This document shows, in pieces, positions 1-8,839 of a DNA stretch of 64,000 nucleotides (the first letter of the stretch is position 1; each line of letters opens with the position of its first letter). Both the position numbers and the translations under genes were made by a program. The DNA comes from Gammaproteobacteria bacterium RIFCSPHIGHO2_12_FULL_36_30. Its GTDB lineage: Bacteria > Pseudomonadota > Gammaproteobacteria > Coxiellales > Coxiellaceae. The stretch spans positions 62,001-126,000 of the forward strand of contig MGXU01000001.1 of assembly GCA_001801815.1 (NCBI GenBank), written 5' to 3'. The notes beneath the pieces are model-generated. The model worked only from the letters and a program-made list of their open reading frames with translations, made no database searches and had not been told where the DNA came from.

Positions 1-735
1 AGTTTGTCTCCACAAATACATACGGCATTTGCAAAACAATTTGACATGACAATTGATTATCAAAAAATATTAGCGCCGCTCGATCAATTTAAAAATACGG
101 TCGATGCGTTTCGTGCACAAGGTGGATTGGGTGCGAATATCACCATACCCTTTAAAATACAGGCTTTTGAATACGCAGATCAATTAACTGATCGCGCAAA
201 ATTAGCAGGAGCGGTAAATACTTTTATTTTTAAAAATAATATTTGTATTGGTGATAATACAGATGGCGTTGGATTTATTCGTGATTTAAAAAATAATTAT
301 TTTAATGTGTCCGGAAAAAATATTTTAATTTTAGGCGCAGGCGGCGCAGCACGCGGAATTTTAGGTGAAATTATTCGAGAAAAACCGAATAAAATTTTTA
401 TTTATAATCGCACGATTGAAAATACAGAAAAATTAATTATGTTTTTTGCATCACGTTTTCCAATTAAAATTTTAGCGCATGAAAAACAATTTGATTTAAT
501 TATTAATACTGCAAATACAGATTCAAGAATAAATTTTAATACTGATTTGCAATTAGATTTATCAAACACATTTTTATATGACTTGAATTACGGTGAACGT
601 CGAAATATTTTTTTTAAAAATGATGGTTTGGGAATGTTAATCGAACAAGCCGCTGAAAGTTTTTATCTCTGGTTTGATAAAAAGCCAGAAATAAAGCATG
701 TTTTGCGTGCAATTCAAAAACAATGTGGGCAATAA
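1..735 (+). CDS. aroE: Shikimate dehydrogenase, 5' end missing
   Basis: AroE reduces 3-dehydroshikimate to shikimate with NADPH in the chorismate pathway. The frame is open to base 1 and begins inside the N-terminal substrate domain: S-L-S-P-Q-I-H is the usual 'HSxSPxiHN' shikimate-binding segment, so only about 15-20 residues are lost outside the window. Downstream are the N-I-T-I-P-F-K loop carrying the catalytic Lys, the N-T-D-G-V-G-F motif, and the NADP-binding GAGGAARG loop. The C-terminal E-Q-A-A segment is also typical. The gene ends at TAA and converges on the ridA-like gene with a 30-bp gap. Family assignment is firm; the true start cannot be seen. Confidence 0.95.
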   Translation, partial: SLSPQIHTAFAKQFDMTIDYQKILAPLDQFKNTVDAFRAQGGLGANITIPFKIQAFEYADQLTDRAKLAGAVNTFIFKNNICIGDNTDGVGFIRDLKNNYFNVSGKNILILGAGGAARGILGEIIREKPNKIFIYNRTIENTEKLIMFFASRFPIKILAHEKQFDLIINTANTDSRINFNTDLQLDLSNTFLYDLNYGERRNIFFKNDGLGMLIEQAAESFYLWFDKKPEIKHVLRAIQKQCGQ

Positions 736-765
736 AACTAATTAGCGCAAACTCAAAAAAAGAAT

Positions 766-1254
766 TTACTGCCGCACACCATCACACGTCACTTCTACTT
801 GCTGATCCGGTCCCACAAGCTCTTTCACTGCAACCATAGTTCTTGCTGGATAGCGTCCTGGTTTAAAATAAGTTTTATAGATGCCATTAAATATTTTTGA
901 ATCTCGCATATGAACTAAATATACCTGACATGCTGTAACATCAGCGTAACTACTACCACCTTCTTTCAACAGTAGGCCAACATTATTCATTGCTTGAGAA
1001 GCCTGTTTTGCAAAATCACTGGACATTTTGCCATTTTTTTGAATATCACCACCAACACCCGATACACGTAAAGTATGCCCGACTAACACAGCACCAGAAA
1101 GTGGGAAATTGGAAAACGGTTTATAGGCAATATATCGAATAGCATGTTGCTGCGTAATTTTATGATCAGAATGCGTGTTGGCATTCACATTTAACGTAAA
1201 AACAGCGGCACACAATGCAACACCAGAAATAATAAAACGTATCCGTTGACGCAT
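766..1254 (-). CDS. Exported RidA/YjgF-family protein
   Basis: The RidA (YjgF/UK114) family typically hydrolyses reactive enamine/imine intermediates, and cytosolic members are about 130 residues. This 162-residue copy has an extra N-terminal hydrophobic signal (about residues 6-25, ending near N-A-N), so it is probably periplasmic or secreted, which is less usual. The RidA core runs from about residue 35 to the end. It includes the Y-P-A-R-T-M-V-A-V segment whose Arg138 corresponds to the ligand-binding Arg of the family, and a terminal V-E-V strand. A strong AAGGAGAG ribosome site precedes the ATG. It is the last gene of a leftward run starting at engB. Substrate unknown. Confidence 0.85.
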   Translation of the reverse strand: MRQRIRFIISGVALCAAVFTLNVNANTHSDHKITQQHAIRYIAYKPFSNFPLSGAVLVGHTLRVSGVGGDIQKNGKMSSDFAKQASQAMNNVGLLLKEGGSSYADVTACQVYLVHMRDSKIFNGIYKTYFKPGRYPARTMVAVKELVGPDQQVEVTCDGVRQ

Positions 1255-1297
1255 TTCACTCTCCTTAAATAAAATATTTTTTGTATTCTATGTATTA

Positions 1298-1741
1298 TTA
1301 ATATTTAGCCAAACATGCTGCTAATGAAAATCGACCCTTACCTATAGCATATTTACCAACACTAGCCTGATAAACATATAACGATGCGCCAACTAAAGAA
1401 AGATCTAAGAAAAATAATACTAAATGAATATGTTGTTGCGCTAACGGATAACTCCAAAAATGATGGATAGAAAATGCAGCAAACGCTGTAAAAAAACCAA
1501 TTAATAGTGCTGCCAAATCAGCAAAAAATCCTACTACTATCATTAAACCACAACCTATTTCCAACAGAGCTGACGCTGCGGTTAATGCACTTGCGTGCCA
1601 ATGCATACCTGAAACAGCCACCTCTTGTACGGCTGCTTTAAAATAAATTAAATTATCAAATCCAGAAAAAATATAGGCGGAAGAAAATAACAATCTAGCG
1701 AGTAATATAATAAAATCATTTCCTATGGTTTTATTTTTCAC
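1298..1741 (-). CDS. DoxX-family membrane protein
   Basis: Small four-helix DoxX-type integral membrane protein; family members are linked to quinone or thiol redox chemistry, but this one's function is unknown. I place the start at GTG 1741 because AAGGAG lies 5-6 bases upstream. The longer frame (to 1813) begins with a soluble stretch and lacks a ribosome site. This gives 147 residues with hydrophobic segments at about 8-30, 45-70, 75-95 and 105-125, and the L-L-E-I-G-C-G-L segment typical of helix 2. It lies between the ABC importer ATPase and the ridA-like gene, all leftward. A second DoxX protein is at 50568-50963. Confidence 0.75.
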   Translation of the reverse strand: MKNKTIGNDFIILLARLLFSSAYIFSGFDNLIYFKAAVQEVAVSGMHWHASALTAASALLEIGCGLMIVVGFFADLAALLIGFFTAFAAFSIHHFWSYPLAQQHIHLVLFFLDLSLVGASLYVYQASVGKYAIGKGRFSLAACLAKY

Positions 1742-1853
1742 GACCCACTCCTTGTCGCCGATACTCAATTGCAAGTCAGGTTTCAGTATAAGCTGAACAA
1801 AAAAGTGTTGCAATCACAGAGTCTCAGTCACCCTCTGTTCAATAAAAAATGCT

Positions 1854-3158
1854 CTACGGATTTTCTAAACTGAGCATCCCCGTATTATAATCATACGCAA
1901 ACAATTCAGCATAACGACCCCAATCAATCATTACGGTTAATACGGTTTCCGCAGCTTGTTTTGCAAGTGTTTTCTCTAATTCTTTGGTGAAAACATTTTC
2001 TAATGCTTCATGATCCGGTTCTTGATCTAAATAATTTCGAATATATTTTGCGATCGGAACATATTCCAGTAAATGTTCTGCAAATATTTTTTTGCGCGCT
2101 AAAATATCTGCTTCCGCAAATGCTTTGCCAGTTTGTGTTAATTCAATTTCACCCTCAAAAACCTGGGCAAAACGTAAAATTTCCAGCGCCTCTGTAATTG
2201 GAAATAAATCGTCAATTTCAAAATGCAATTCTTCTGCTAATTCCGGTAAGCCAACTTTTTTATTTGTATATTCCGGCGCCGCTAACGTTTCAATAAATCC
2301 AGTTAATTCAGAAACGCCTACATTAGGTAATAAATAATTAACCGCGACCACTTTTTGTTTTGGAATTTTTTCGGGTATTTCAACACCGATCGGCGTTGTC
2401 ATTAATGTATAAATTTCATCAACAATATCACGAAAAATAGGATCTTGTTGATTACGCGGATGCGGCATATCAACTGAAATTACTTTGCGAATATAGCCGG
2501 GATTATTTGCAAATACAAAAATGCGATCTGCCATTAACGCCGCTTCTTCAATATTATGCGTTACTAAAATCACGGATTTAATATTTGTTTTATGCGATTG
2601 CCAAATATCAATTAAATCATTCCGTAAATTTTCTGCAGTTAAAACATCCAGTGCAGAAAACGGTTCATCCATTAATAATATTTCTGGATCAACAACGAGT
2701 GCGCGCGCAAATCCAACACGTTGCGACATACCGCCCGATAATTCTTTTGGATACGCTGATTCAAATCCATCGAGACCCACAATATCAATTGCTTTTAATG
2801 CGCGTTCGCGTCTTTCTTTTTTTGAAACACCTTGCGCTTCCAAACCCAATTCCACATTTTCTAAAACAGTAAGCCAAGGTAATAATGCAAACTGTTGAAA
2901 CACCATCGTCAATCCATTAACCGGTTCTAAAATTAATTGATCACGATAATGTACTGTGCCAGAAGTCGCGTGCACTAAACCTGCTAAAATACGCAATAAA
3001 GTCGATTTTCCTGAACCTGATTTTCCTAAAATCGCAATGATTTCATTTTCTTTCACATCAAAATTAACATTTTCTAAAACCAATAATTCATGCGCACCTT
3101 TTTTCTTAAAAGATTTTTTGATGTCGTGGACGGACATGATGGGATTATTTTGTGACAT
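1854..3158 (-). CDS. ABC transporter ATPase, nitrate/sulfonate/taurine type, with C-terminal AAA-associated domain
   Basis: ATP-binding subunit of an importer of the nitrate/sulfonate/taurine group. Residues 1-250 form the ABC domain: Walker A GKSGSGKST near 45-53, a Q-loop in V-F-Q-Q-F-A, the signature LSGGMSQR, Walker B ILLMDEPFSALD and the H-loop V-T-H-N. Residues about 285-434 form an extra alpha-helical domain like the AAA-associated C-terminal domain found on some of these ATPases, which may be regulatory. A GGAG ribosome site precedes the ATG. It is 24 bp downstream of its permease. No periplasmic binding protein is encoded beside it, so the substrate cannot be told. Confidence 0.88.
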   Translation of the reverse strand: MSQNNPIMSVHDIKKSFKKKGAHELLVLENVNFDVKENEIIAILGKSGSGKSTLLRILAGLVHATSGTVHYRDQLILEPVNGLTMVFQQFALLPWLTVLENVELGLEAQGVSKKERRERALKAIDIVGLDGFESAYPKELSGGMSQRVGFARALVVDPEILLMDEPFSALDVLTAENLRNDLIDIWQSHKTNIKSVILVTHNIEEAALMADRIFVFANNPGYIRKVISVDMPHPRNQQDPIFRDIVDEIYTLMTTPIGVEIPEKIPKQKVVAVNYLLPNVGVSELTGFIETLAAPEYTNKKVGLPELAEELHFEIDDLFPITEALEILRFAQVFEGEIELTQTGKAFAEADILARKKIFAEHLLEYVPIAKYIRNYLDQEPDHEALENVFTKELEKTLAKQAAETVLTVMIDWGRYAELFAYDYNTGMLSLENP

Positions 3159-3182
3159 ATCGGTACTCCGACTTATAAAATA

Positions 3183-4916
3183 TTATCTAATCTGATACCG
3201 TCTTTCCGCTAAATTATACAATGGTCGCCAAACACAACGATTAATCAATAAAACATAGAGTGACATTACAGTGATACCTAATGCAATATCTGGAAAATTA
3301 CCGCGATACACTACATCAGAAATATAGGCACCTAATCCTGTCGCATGTAATTGAATTTTTCCCCATGTGACAGCTTCAGATAAAATACTAATATTCCATG
3401 CACCGCCTGCTGCTGTAATAACACCGGTAATATAATACGGAAAAATACCGGGTAAAATTAATTTTTTCCACCACAACCAACCACGCACATTTAATGTGTC
3501 GACCGCCATCTTTAAATTTTTCGGAATCGCAACGGTACCTGCAATTACATTAAATAAAATGTACCATTGCGTGCCTAAAATCATGAGTGGTGACGTCCAA
3601 ATATTTACATTCAATTTGTAAGTCATAATGAGAATTGCAGCAATAGGAAATAATAAATTTACTGGAAAAGCCGCTAAAAACTGCGCGATTGGTTGCACGA
3701 TTTGAGATGCACGCGGATTTAATCCAATCCACACACCAATTGGCAACCAAATAATCGAGCTGATAATAATCATACTAATCACGCGAAACGCGGTAATCAT
3801 TCCCAAATAGATAACACGTCCTGCTTGCGCTGATGTCACGCTCGAAAAAATAAAATGATAAAGCACCGTTGCCGCAACAATAATCGCAGCGCATAAAATA
3901 ATATTCCACAACGTAATTAAACACTTTTGCCAAAAAGAAATATGATGTGTCATGATTATTTTATGACGTCGACGAAAATATTTTAAATTGACAAATGCAT
4001 CGCCTAATCGTGTTAAATAATAACCTAAAAATTGAAAAAATTCGGCGCGCTGAAATAAATCTAGCACCCATGATTTTGATACAACTTCACTCGCACTTTC
4101 TTCTGCTTTAAATTTTTCACCCCACGCAACAAGCGGACGAAATAATAATTGATCATATAAAAAAATAACTATAAACATTGCTAAAATAGCATAAAAAATA
4201 GCTGTTTTGTCAGCATGAGAGATTGCGAGTGCGATGTAAGAACCAATTCCAGGTAATGTGATATTTTGATTCGCAACCGTAATTGCTTCGGATGCGACTA
4301 AATAAACCCAACTTGCTGACATCGACAACATCGTATTCCAAATTAATCCCGGCATTGCAAATGGCACTTCAACGCGCCAAAATTTTTGCCACGCCGATAA
4401 TCGAAACATCATCGCCGCCTCTTTTAAATCTTCCGGCACGCTACGCAAACTTTGATAAAAACTTAAGGTCATATTCCACACTTGCGCTGTAAAAATAACA
4501 AAAATGCACGCGCATTCAGGGCCCAACATATTGCCGCGAAATAATGCTAAAAATCCCACAACAGTAAAAGATAAATAACCTAAAATCGGAACGGATTGTA
4601 AAATATCAATTACAGGAATTAAAAAACGTTCTGCATGTTTATTTTTTGCAGCAAGTGTTCCTATTGTAAAAGTAAAAATAAGCGAACATCCCAATGCAAT
4701 TAACATGCGCATTACACTTCGCAATGCATAATAAGGCAATTTTTCAGGGTTTAATGAAATAATAATTTTTTCGCCGAGATGAAAATGTCCGACCATTTCA
4801 CCTGCGCCTAATACAAAAACAATCAAAGCGCCTAATACTAAAACGAGCGCGAGCGCATCCCAATAATTTGGGATGGGCCAAGAAATTGCCTCGTTTTTTG
4901 TGTAAGTGTTTTTCAT
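3183..4916 (-). CDS. ABC transporter permease with two fused membrane domains
   Basis: Membrane subunit (577 residues) paired with the downstream ATPase. It contains two binding-protein-dependent permease domains in one chain: domain 1 at about 55-265 and domain 2 at about 350-560, joined by a charged linker. Each has an EAA-like loop that contacts the ATPase: E-A-A-M-M-F-R-L-S-A-W-Q-K-F in the first, and a degenerate V-D-T-L-N-V-R-G-W-L-W-W-K-K in the second. A fused pair needs no second permease gene, which fits the two-gene operon. It starts 7 bp after engB. The anion or amine carried is unknown. Confidence 0.87.
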   Translation of the reverse strand: MKNTYTKNEAISWPIPNYWDALALVLVLGALIVFVLGAGEMVGHFHLGEKIIISLNPEKLPYYALRSVMRMLIALGCSLIFTFTIGTLAAKNKHAERFLIPVIDILQSVPILGYLSFTVVGFLALFRGNMLGPECACIFVIFTAQVWNMTLSFYQSLRSVPEDLKEAAMMFRLSAWQKFWRVEVPFAMPGLIWNTMLSMSASWVYLVASEAITVANQNITLPGIGSYIALAISHADKTAIFYAILAMFIVIFLYDQLLFRPLVAWGEKFKAEESASEVVSKSWVLDLFQRAEFFQFLGYYLTRLGDAFVNLKYFRRRHKIIMTHHISFWQKCLITLWNIILCAAIIVAATVLYHFIFSSVTSAQAGRVIYLGMITAFRVISMIIISSIIWLPIGVWIGLNPRASQIVQPIAQFLAAFPVNLLFPIAAILIMTYKLNVNIWTSPLMILGTQWYILFNVIAGTVAIPKNLKMAVDTLNVRGWLWWKKLILPGIFPYYITGVITAAGGAWNISILSEAVTWGKIQLHATGLGAYISDVVYRGNFPDIALGITVMSLYVLLINRCVWRPLYNLAERRYQIR

Positions 4917-4922
4917 TAACCG

Positions 4923-5507
4923 TTATCCGTAAAAAACATCGATTTTTTTTCTTGCTGCATCAACACCCGTTTTTTTCAGTGCTGAAAATAATTGCACGGA
5001 AATATCACCCATGGTTGATAATGCTTTTTCTACTGTAAATAAAGCATTTTGCTGTGCACTTTTCGTTAGTTTATCAGCTTTTGTCAACAAGATATGTAAA
5101 GGCACTTGAAAATCAACACACCATGCAATCATTTGCTGATCAAGATCTTTTAATGGATGTCGACTATCCATTACTAAAATCAAGCCGGCTAGCGATTTTC
5201 GTGTTTCTAAATAATCGACAATCAAATTTTGCCAGCGCATTTTAACCGCGGGCGGCACTTTTGCAAAACCGTATCCTGGTAAATCCACTAATCGATGCGC
5301 ATCATCAATTACAAAATAATTAATCATTTGTGTGCGACCCGGCGTCGAACTCGTTCGCGCCAATCCAGTCACATTGGTAATGGCATTGATCGCGCTTGAT
5401 TTTCCAGCATTAGAACGCCCAATAAAAGCAACTTCATGACCGTCATCCATGGGCAATTGCTCAAGTGTCGTTGCGCTTGTTAAATAAGCTGCTTTGTTAT
5501 AATTCAT
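4923..5507 (-). CDS. engB: Ribosome biogenesis GTPase EngB/YsxC
   Basis: EngB is an essential TrmE-Era-family GTPase that assists large-subunit assembly. All G motifs are present: G1 GRSNAGKSS, G3 D-L-P-G-Y-G-F-A, G4 T-K-A-D. The ATG at 5507 gives 194 residues and has GAGGGTGG just upstream; the longer frame would need a GTG at 5516. It is the first gene of the leftward run into the ABC importer and is divergent from gspC, so the ~95-bp gap between them must hold both promoters. Confidence 0.93.
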   Translation of the reverse strand: MNYNKAAYLTSATTLEQLPMDDGHEVAFIGRSNAGKSSAINAITNVTGLARTSSTPGRTQMINYFVIDDAHRLVDLPGYGFAKVPPAVKMRWQNLIVDYLETRKSLAGLILVMDSRHPLKDLDQQMIAWCVDFQVPLHILLTKADKLTKSAQQNALFTVEKALSTMGDISVQLFSALKKTGVDAARKKIDVFYG

Positions 5508-5601
5508 CGATTCCACCCTCGCCCACTAAAAAGTCGTCAGTATAACCACTGAGCCTGTTTTAGGATACAATAAATCATGGTCAAAGGTGGGTAAAATTCG
5601 C

Positions 5602-6072
5602 ATGGCACAATGGCAAACGCAATTAGATCAGATTCGCCGCGATCATCACACGCCACTCGCGATTGCTGCGCTATTCGCTATTTTATTATTATGGGCAATG
5701 AGTGATTTGGTCGACACATTTAAAACACATCATGCTGCAATCACGTCTGCAAAATCTATTGTCGCGCCAATGCATTTACAACCATTGGCAAAATTACATT
5801 TATTTGGTGTTTATGCTGCTAATCTTAGTGATTTACCAACAACACAATTACAACTCACACTTGAAGGCACAATTGTCATTCCGGATATGCCAACTCAATC
5901 ACGCGCATTAATTTCATCACCTTCTGCGCCTGCTGAAGTGTATCAAGTTGGCAGTAGCGTACCTGGAAATGCAACTGTTACGCGTATTGCAAAACATTAT
6001 GTCGTATTAAATTACAACGGCACACTTGAAAAATTAGCACTTCCCATTCAAACATTAACGAGCGGTGAATAA
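5602..6072 (+). CDS. gspC: Type II secretion inner-membrane protein GspC, short form
   Basis: GspC links the inner-membrane platform of the T2SS to the secretin. This 156-residue protein has a short cytoplasmic N-terminus, one membrane helix (about residues 20-38) and a periplasmic homology region with the pattern L-F-G-V-Y and a late G-x-x-V-x-x-G-x-x-V-x-x-I module. Family GspC proteins usually continue into a PDZ or coiled-coil domain, which is absent here. I chose the ATG at 5602 because AAAGGTGG lies 11 bases upstream; an in-frame GTG at 5587 sits inside that site. It is divergent from engB and separated from the gspD-M operon, which converges on it. Identity rests on the HR pattern and context. 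Confidence 0.75.
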   Translation: MAQWQTQLDQIRRDHHTPLAIAALFAILLLWAMSDLVDTFKTHHAAITSAKSIVAPMHLQPLAKLHLFGVYAANLSDLPTTQLQLTLEGTIVIPDMPTQSRALISSPSAPAEVYQVGSSVPGNATVTRIAKHYVVLNYNGTLEKLALPIQTLTSGE

Positions 6073-6074
6073 TT

Positions 6075-6497
6075 ATGTTGCGAAATATTTTTATTTTTAT
6101 CTCTATTTGTACCGTGTTTTTATTATCAAGTTGTAATGGTCCTGGTGTAAATGCATATCATCACGGTAATGATGCATATCGATGCGGCGATTATAAAGTT
6201 GCATTTGCATATTATTTATATGCTGCAAATCAAAATGTAATACCAGCGCAATACGCTGTTGGTTATCAATATTTTTATGGTCTTGGCACAAGACGCAATG
6301 AGCCAGAAAGTATTCTGTGGTTTCAGCGCGCTGCACATGCTTCACCACGCGCACAATATGCATTATCTTTAATTCAAAATAAAAGACCAGCGCAACCATG
6401 GGTATTTGAATTAAAAGATGCGATGCTACCTCCTGTAAAAGTGCCTATGAATTATAATCATCATGCGTGCATGATTAGCGTAAAATGTAGTAAGTAG
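6075..6497 (+). CDS. Sel1/TPR-repeat lipoprotein next to gspC
   Basis: 140-residue predicted lipoprotein. The N-terminal hydrophobic stretch ends in the lipobox L-L-S-S-C (Cys at about 20), so lipidation there is expected. Residues about 27-100 form two to three Sel1-like helical repeats (A-Y-Y-L-Y-A-A-N-Q, Y-A-V-G-Y-Q-Y-F-Y-G-L-G, then A-x-x-W-F-x-x-A-A). Such repeats bind proteins. It follows gspC by 2 bp and precedes the carbonic anhydrase by 6 bp. Its place beside gspC makes a T2SS accessory role, for example pilotin-like, possible, but no pilotin motif is visible. Confidence 0.7.
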   Translation: MLRNIFIFISICTVFLLSSCNGPGVNAYHHGNDAYRCGDYKVAFAYYLYAANQNVIPAQYAVGYQYFYGLGTRRNEPESILWFQRAAHASPRAQYALSLIQNKRPAQPWVFELKDAMLPPVKVPMNYNHHACMISVKCSK

Positions 6498-6503
6498 TTT
6501 TCT

Positions 6504-7094
6504 ATGAAAAAAATATTATCTGGCTATTTTGAATTTCGAAAACAATATGCAACAGGCGATCAATCTGTGATGCGTCATCTTGCATTACGTGGACAGAATC
6601 CCGAAACGATGGTTGTCGCATGTTGTGATTCACGTGTCGATCCATCTTTAATTTTACAATGCGATCCTGGTGATTTATTTGTTGCACGCAACGTAGCAAA
6701 TATTATTCCTCCTTACGAATGCGATGAAAAACATCACGGCACCAGTGCCGCATTAGAATTTGGCATTTGTTATTTGCATGTAAAACATTTAATTATTTTT
6801 GGACACAGTCAATGCGGTGGAATTCATGCATTAATGAATGAAGCGCAATTAAAACAAAATGATTTTATTTCAAATTGGGTTTCATTAATTGATTTGCAAG
6901 ATAAATCACGCGATGAAGAAATCATTGCAAAAAAAGCATTAACACATTCATATGAAAATTGTTTAACATTTCCTTGGATTAAAGAACGCGTTGACAAAAA
7001 GCAATTGCAAATTCATCGGTGGTTTTTTAATATTAAAACTGGTGAGATTTTTGCATATGATGTAGAAGAAAAAAAATATTCTGCGCTTGCATAA
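6504..7094 (+). CDS. can: Beta-class carbonic anhydrase
   Basis: Zinc enzyme interconverting CO2 and bicarbonate. The zinc ligands of the beta class are present: Cys41 in C-C-D-S-R-V-D, and His101 and Cys104 in G-H-S-Q-C-G-G. The Asp42-Arg44 dyad that gates the zinc is also intact. At 196 residues it has the usual length. It is third in the short rightward set gspC-lipoprotein-can and converges on gspM with a 5-bp gap. It may supply bicarbonate for carboxylations; no regulatory site is evident. Confidence 0.93.
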   Translation: MKKILSGYFEFRKQYATGDQSVMRHLALRGQNPETMVVACCDSRVDPSLILQCDPGDLFVARNVANIIPPYECDEKHHGTSAALEFGICYLHVKHLIIFGHSQCGGIHALMNEAQLKQNDFISNWVSLIDLQDKSRDEEIIAKKALTHSYENCLTFPWIKERVDKKQLQIHRWFFNIKTGEIFAYDVEEKKYSALA

Positions 7095-7099
7095 AAAAA

Positions 7100-7606
7100 T
7101 TACGCAGCACCAACCGCCAACGTCATCTTCACATTCGCCGTTCCAATCATAGCTAACCGTTGCGCAGATAATTGTGTAACACGTACACCATGTTGCGTTG
7201 CTAATGTTTGCAACCACTGCATTAATTTATCGAATGGCACACTTTGAAATGTTAATGCAATTTGATTTTGTTTTGGTTGTTGAACTTGTTTTAAAAAATT
7301 AGATAAATCTTGTTGTGATAAAGTTTGTTCTGCTAATGATAATAAATCAGCATTGCTCGCAGCACTTACTTGAATGCCTTCTGTTTTTAATTCTGTAATT
7401 GTCGATGATGCATTTTGCAAATAATGTAATAATTTTCTTTGTGTGACGACTTCTGTTTTTCTATCTTGCACAGCATCTGACAATGGACTCCAAATTGCTG
7501 CGTATATCAAAAAAATACCGACAGCAATTCCGCCAATCATTAACATTTGACGTTCGCGATCTAATAAACCACCCCACCAATTTTTAATATTGTCAGGTAC
7601 GTTCAT
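7100..7606 (-). CDS. gspM: Type II secretion platform protein GspM
   Basis: GspM is a bitopic inner-membrane partner of GspL. The protein (168 residues) has a short cytosolic head ending in L-L-D-R-E-R-Q (the family's 'sxREr' sequence), one membrane helix at about 22-40, a predicted helical stretch and a small ferredoxin-like periplasmic domain. Its ATG overlaps the gspL stop by 4 bases (ATGA), implying translational coupling. It is the last gene of the gspD-M operon. Identity rests on length, topology, the RER motif and position. Confidence 0.85.
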   Translation of the reverse strand: MNVPDNIKNWWGGLLDRERQMLMIGGIAVGIFLIYAAIWSPLSDAVQDRKTEVVTQRKLLHYLQNASSTITELKTEGIQVSAASNADLLSLAEQTLSQQDLSNFLKQVQQPKQNQIALTFQSVPFDKLMQWLQTLATQHGVRVTQLSAQRLAMIGTANVKMTLAVGAA

Positions 7607-8796
7607 GAATTTTCCTTCACTGTCATTTCAGCGCTTAAATTATCTTTTGCAGTGCTCAAAACACGCTGCGATACTTGCATATCTTGTGCGCGTAATGATT
7701 GCGACCATTCACTTAACACATCAACATTTTTTGCATTCACCGTTAAAGTTAATTGATGATTTTCAAATTGAATAGATTGTGTGTGAATGCTAGGAAATGC
7801 GAGCACTGTTTTTCCGGCAATTCCAAACACTTTTAAAAATTCACTGTCTTGCGCTGCTGCTGTATATTTTTTTAATAAAGAAGCTGTGCGAAAATGGGGT
7901 TCTAAAACATCTTTAGAATTTGGAAATAAAGTGCGATACACTTCCGTTACTTTATTTTCAAGCGCAATCGCTTGATGCTGAAAATAAATCCACTGCGCAA
8001 TTTGACTTAAAAATAAAAATGTAATCAATGCTGCGCCGCTTGTTGCACACATCATCCAATTTTTTCGTAGATCAGAAGATTGTGTTTTGGGTCTATATTT
8101 TCCCTGCAAAAAATTTAATGGTGGTTTTATACTTAAATTTTTAGCATCAAAATAGCCATATTTAGATTCACCACGTATTTCAATTGGAATGTGTAATTTT
8201 TCAAATGCAACTTGATCAATAATATTATTTTCTTGCCAACAAATAATTTTCGTTGGTTTTTTTGTTTTCGTTAATTGTAATTCTAAAAAAAATAATAAAT
8301 TTTGTGCGTCAACTGAAAATCCATTTTGAAAATCAGTGCGCACTATTGCCATTTGATTTTGCACTAGCACAGACCATGTTTCCGCTTCCCACGATAATGC
8401 TAAAAAATCCGGAATTAAGCTACGCGGATATAAATTTGCGTCATGTAATGCAGTTATTTGCGTTTCAAATGCCGCTTTATCTGTAACGCCGATAATAGTT
8501 GCGCCATCAGTATTTGTATCACCCACTGTTACTAAAATTGCTTCTGGATTGTCAGCTAATTGTTCTTCAATCACAAATGGAATTGCTTGTAATTTTTCTG
8601 ACGCGCGCATTTTTGGTAATTTTGCAGTGACGATACTGATTTTTTCACCGGGATACAAAACAATTAAATTTGCATCAGGATTTACTTTTGGACATTGTGA
8701 AATTTCAGAAAAATGTTGGCGCGAAATAACTTCACCGGCATCATTAATTTCGAACCAGTCAGCAGTTTTGTCATTTAATAATTGTAGGATGAACAT
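7603..8796 (-). CDS. gspL: Type II secretion platform protein GspL
   Basis: GspL recruits the GspE ATPase to the membrane. The 397-residue protein has an actin-like cytoplasmic domain (about 1-235), a membrane helix at about 250-272 and a periplasmic ferredoxin-like domain that pairs with GspM. P-G-E-K-I, followed by a short strand pattern and L-P-x-M-R-A-S-E-K, is typical of the N-terminal lobe of the family. It lies 43 bp after gspK; the gap contains a hexanucleotide repeat. A weak AGG ribosome site precedes the ATG. Identification depends on domain layout and operon position. Confidence 0.85.
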   Translation of the reverse strand: MFILQLLNDKTADWFEINDAGEVISRQHFSEISQCPKVNPDANLIVLYPGEKISIVTAKLPKMRASEKLQAIPFVIEEQLADNPEAILVTVGDTNTDGATIIGVTDKAAFETQITALHDANLYPRSLIPDFLALSWEAETWSVLVQNQMAIVRTDFQNGFSVDAQNLLFFLELQLTKTKKPTKIICWQENNIIDQVAFEKLHIPIEIRGESKYGYFDAKNLSIKPPLNFLQGKYRPKTQSSDLRKNWMMCATSGAALITFLFLSQIAQWIYFQHQAIALENKVTEVYRTLFPNSKDVLEPHFRTASLLKKYTAAAQDSEFLKVFGIAGKTVLAFPSIHTQSIQFENHQLTLTVNAKNVDVLSEWSQSLRAQDMQVSQRVLSTAKDNLSAEMTVKENS

Positions 8797-8815
8797 AGTT
8801 TTTACCTATTTTTCC

Positions 8816-8837
8816 CACTCACACTCACACTCACACT
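8816..8837. repeat. Hexanucleotide tandem repeat between gspK and gspL
   Basis: The unit CACTCA (+ strand) is repeated about 3.7 times without error. It begins three bases past the gspK stop and ends about 19 bases before the gspL start. Copy-number slippage here would change spacing between coupled genes rather than the reading frame. Confidence 0.8.
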
Positions 8838-8839
8838 TT

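Noticed and set aside
1742-1813. 24-residue extension of the first DoxX protein
   Set aside because: Soluble, poorly matching segment; GTG 1741 has a strong ribosome site.
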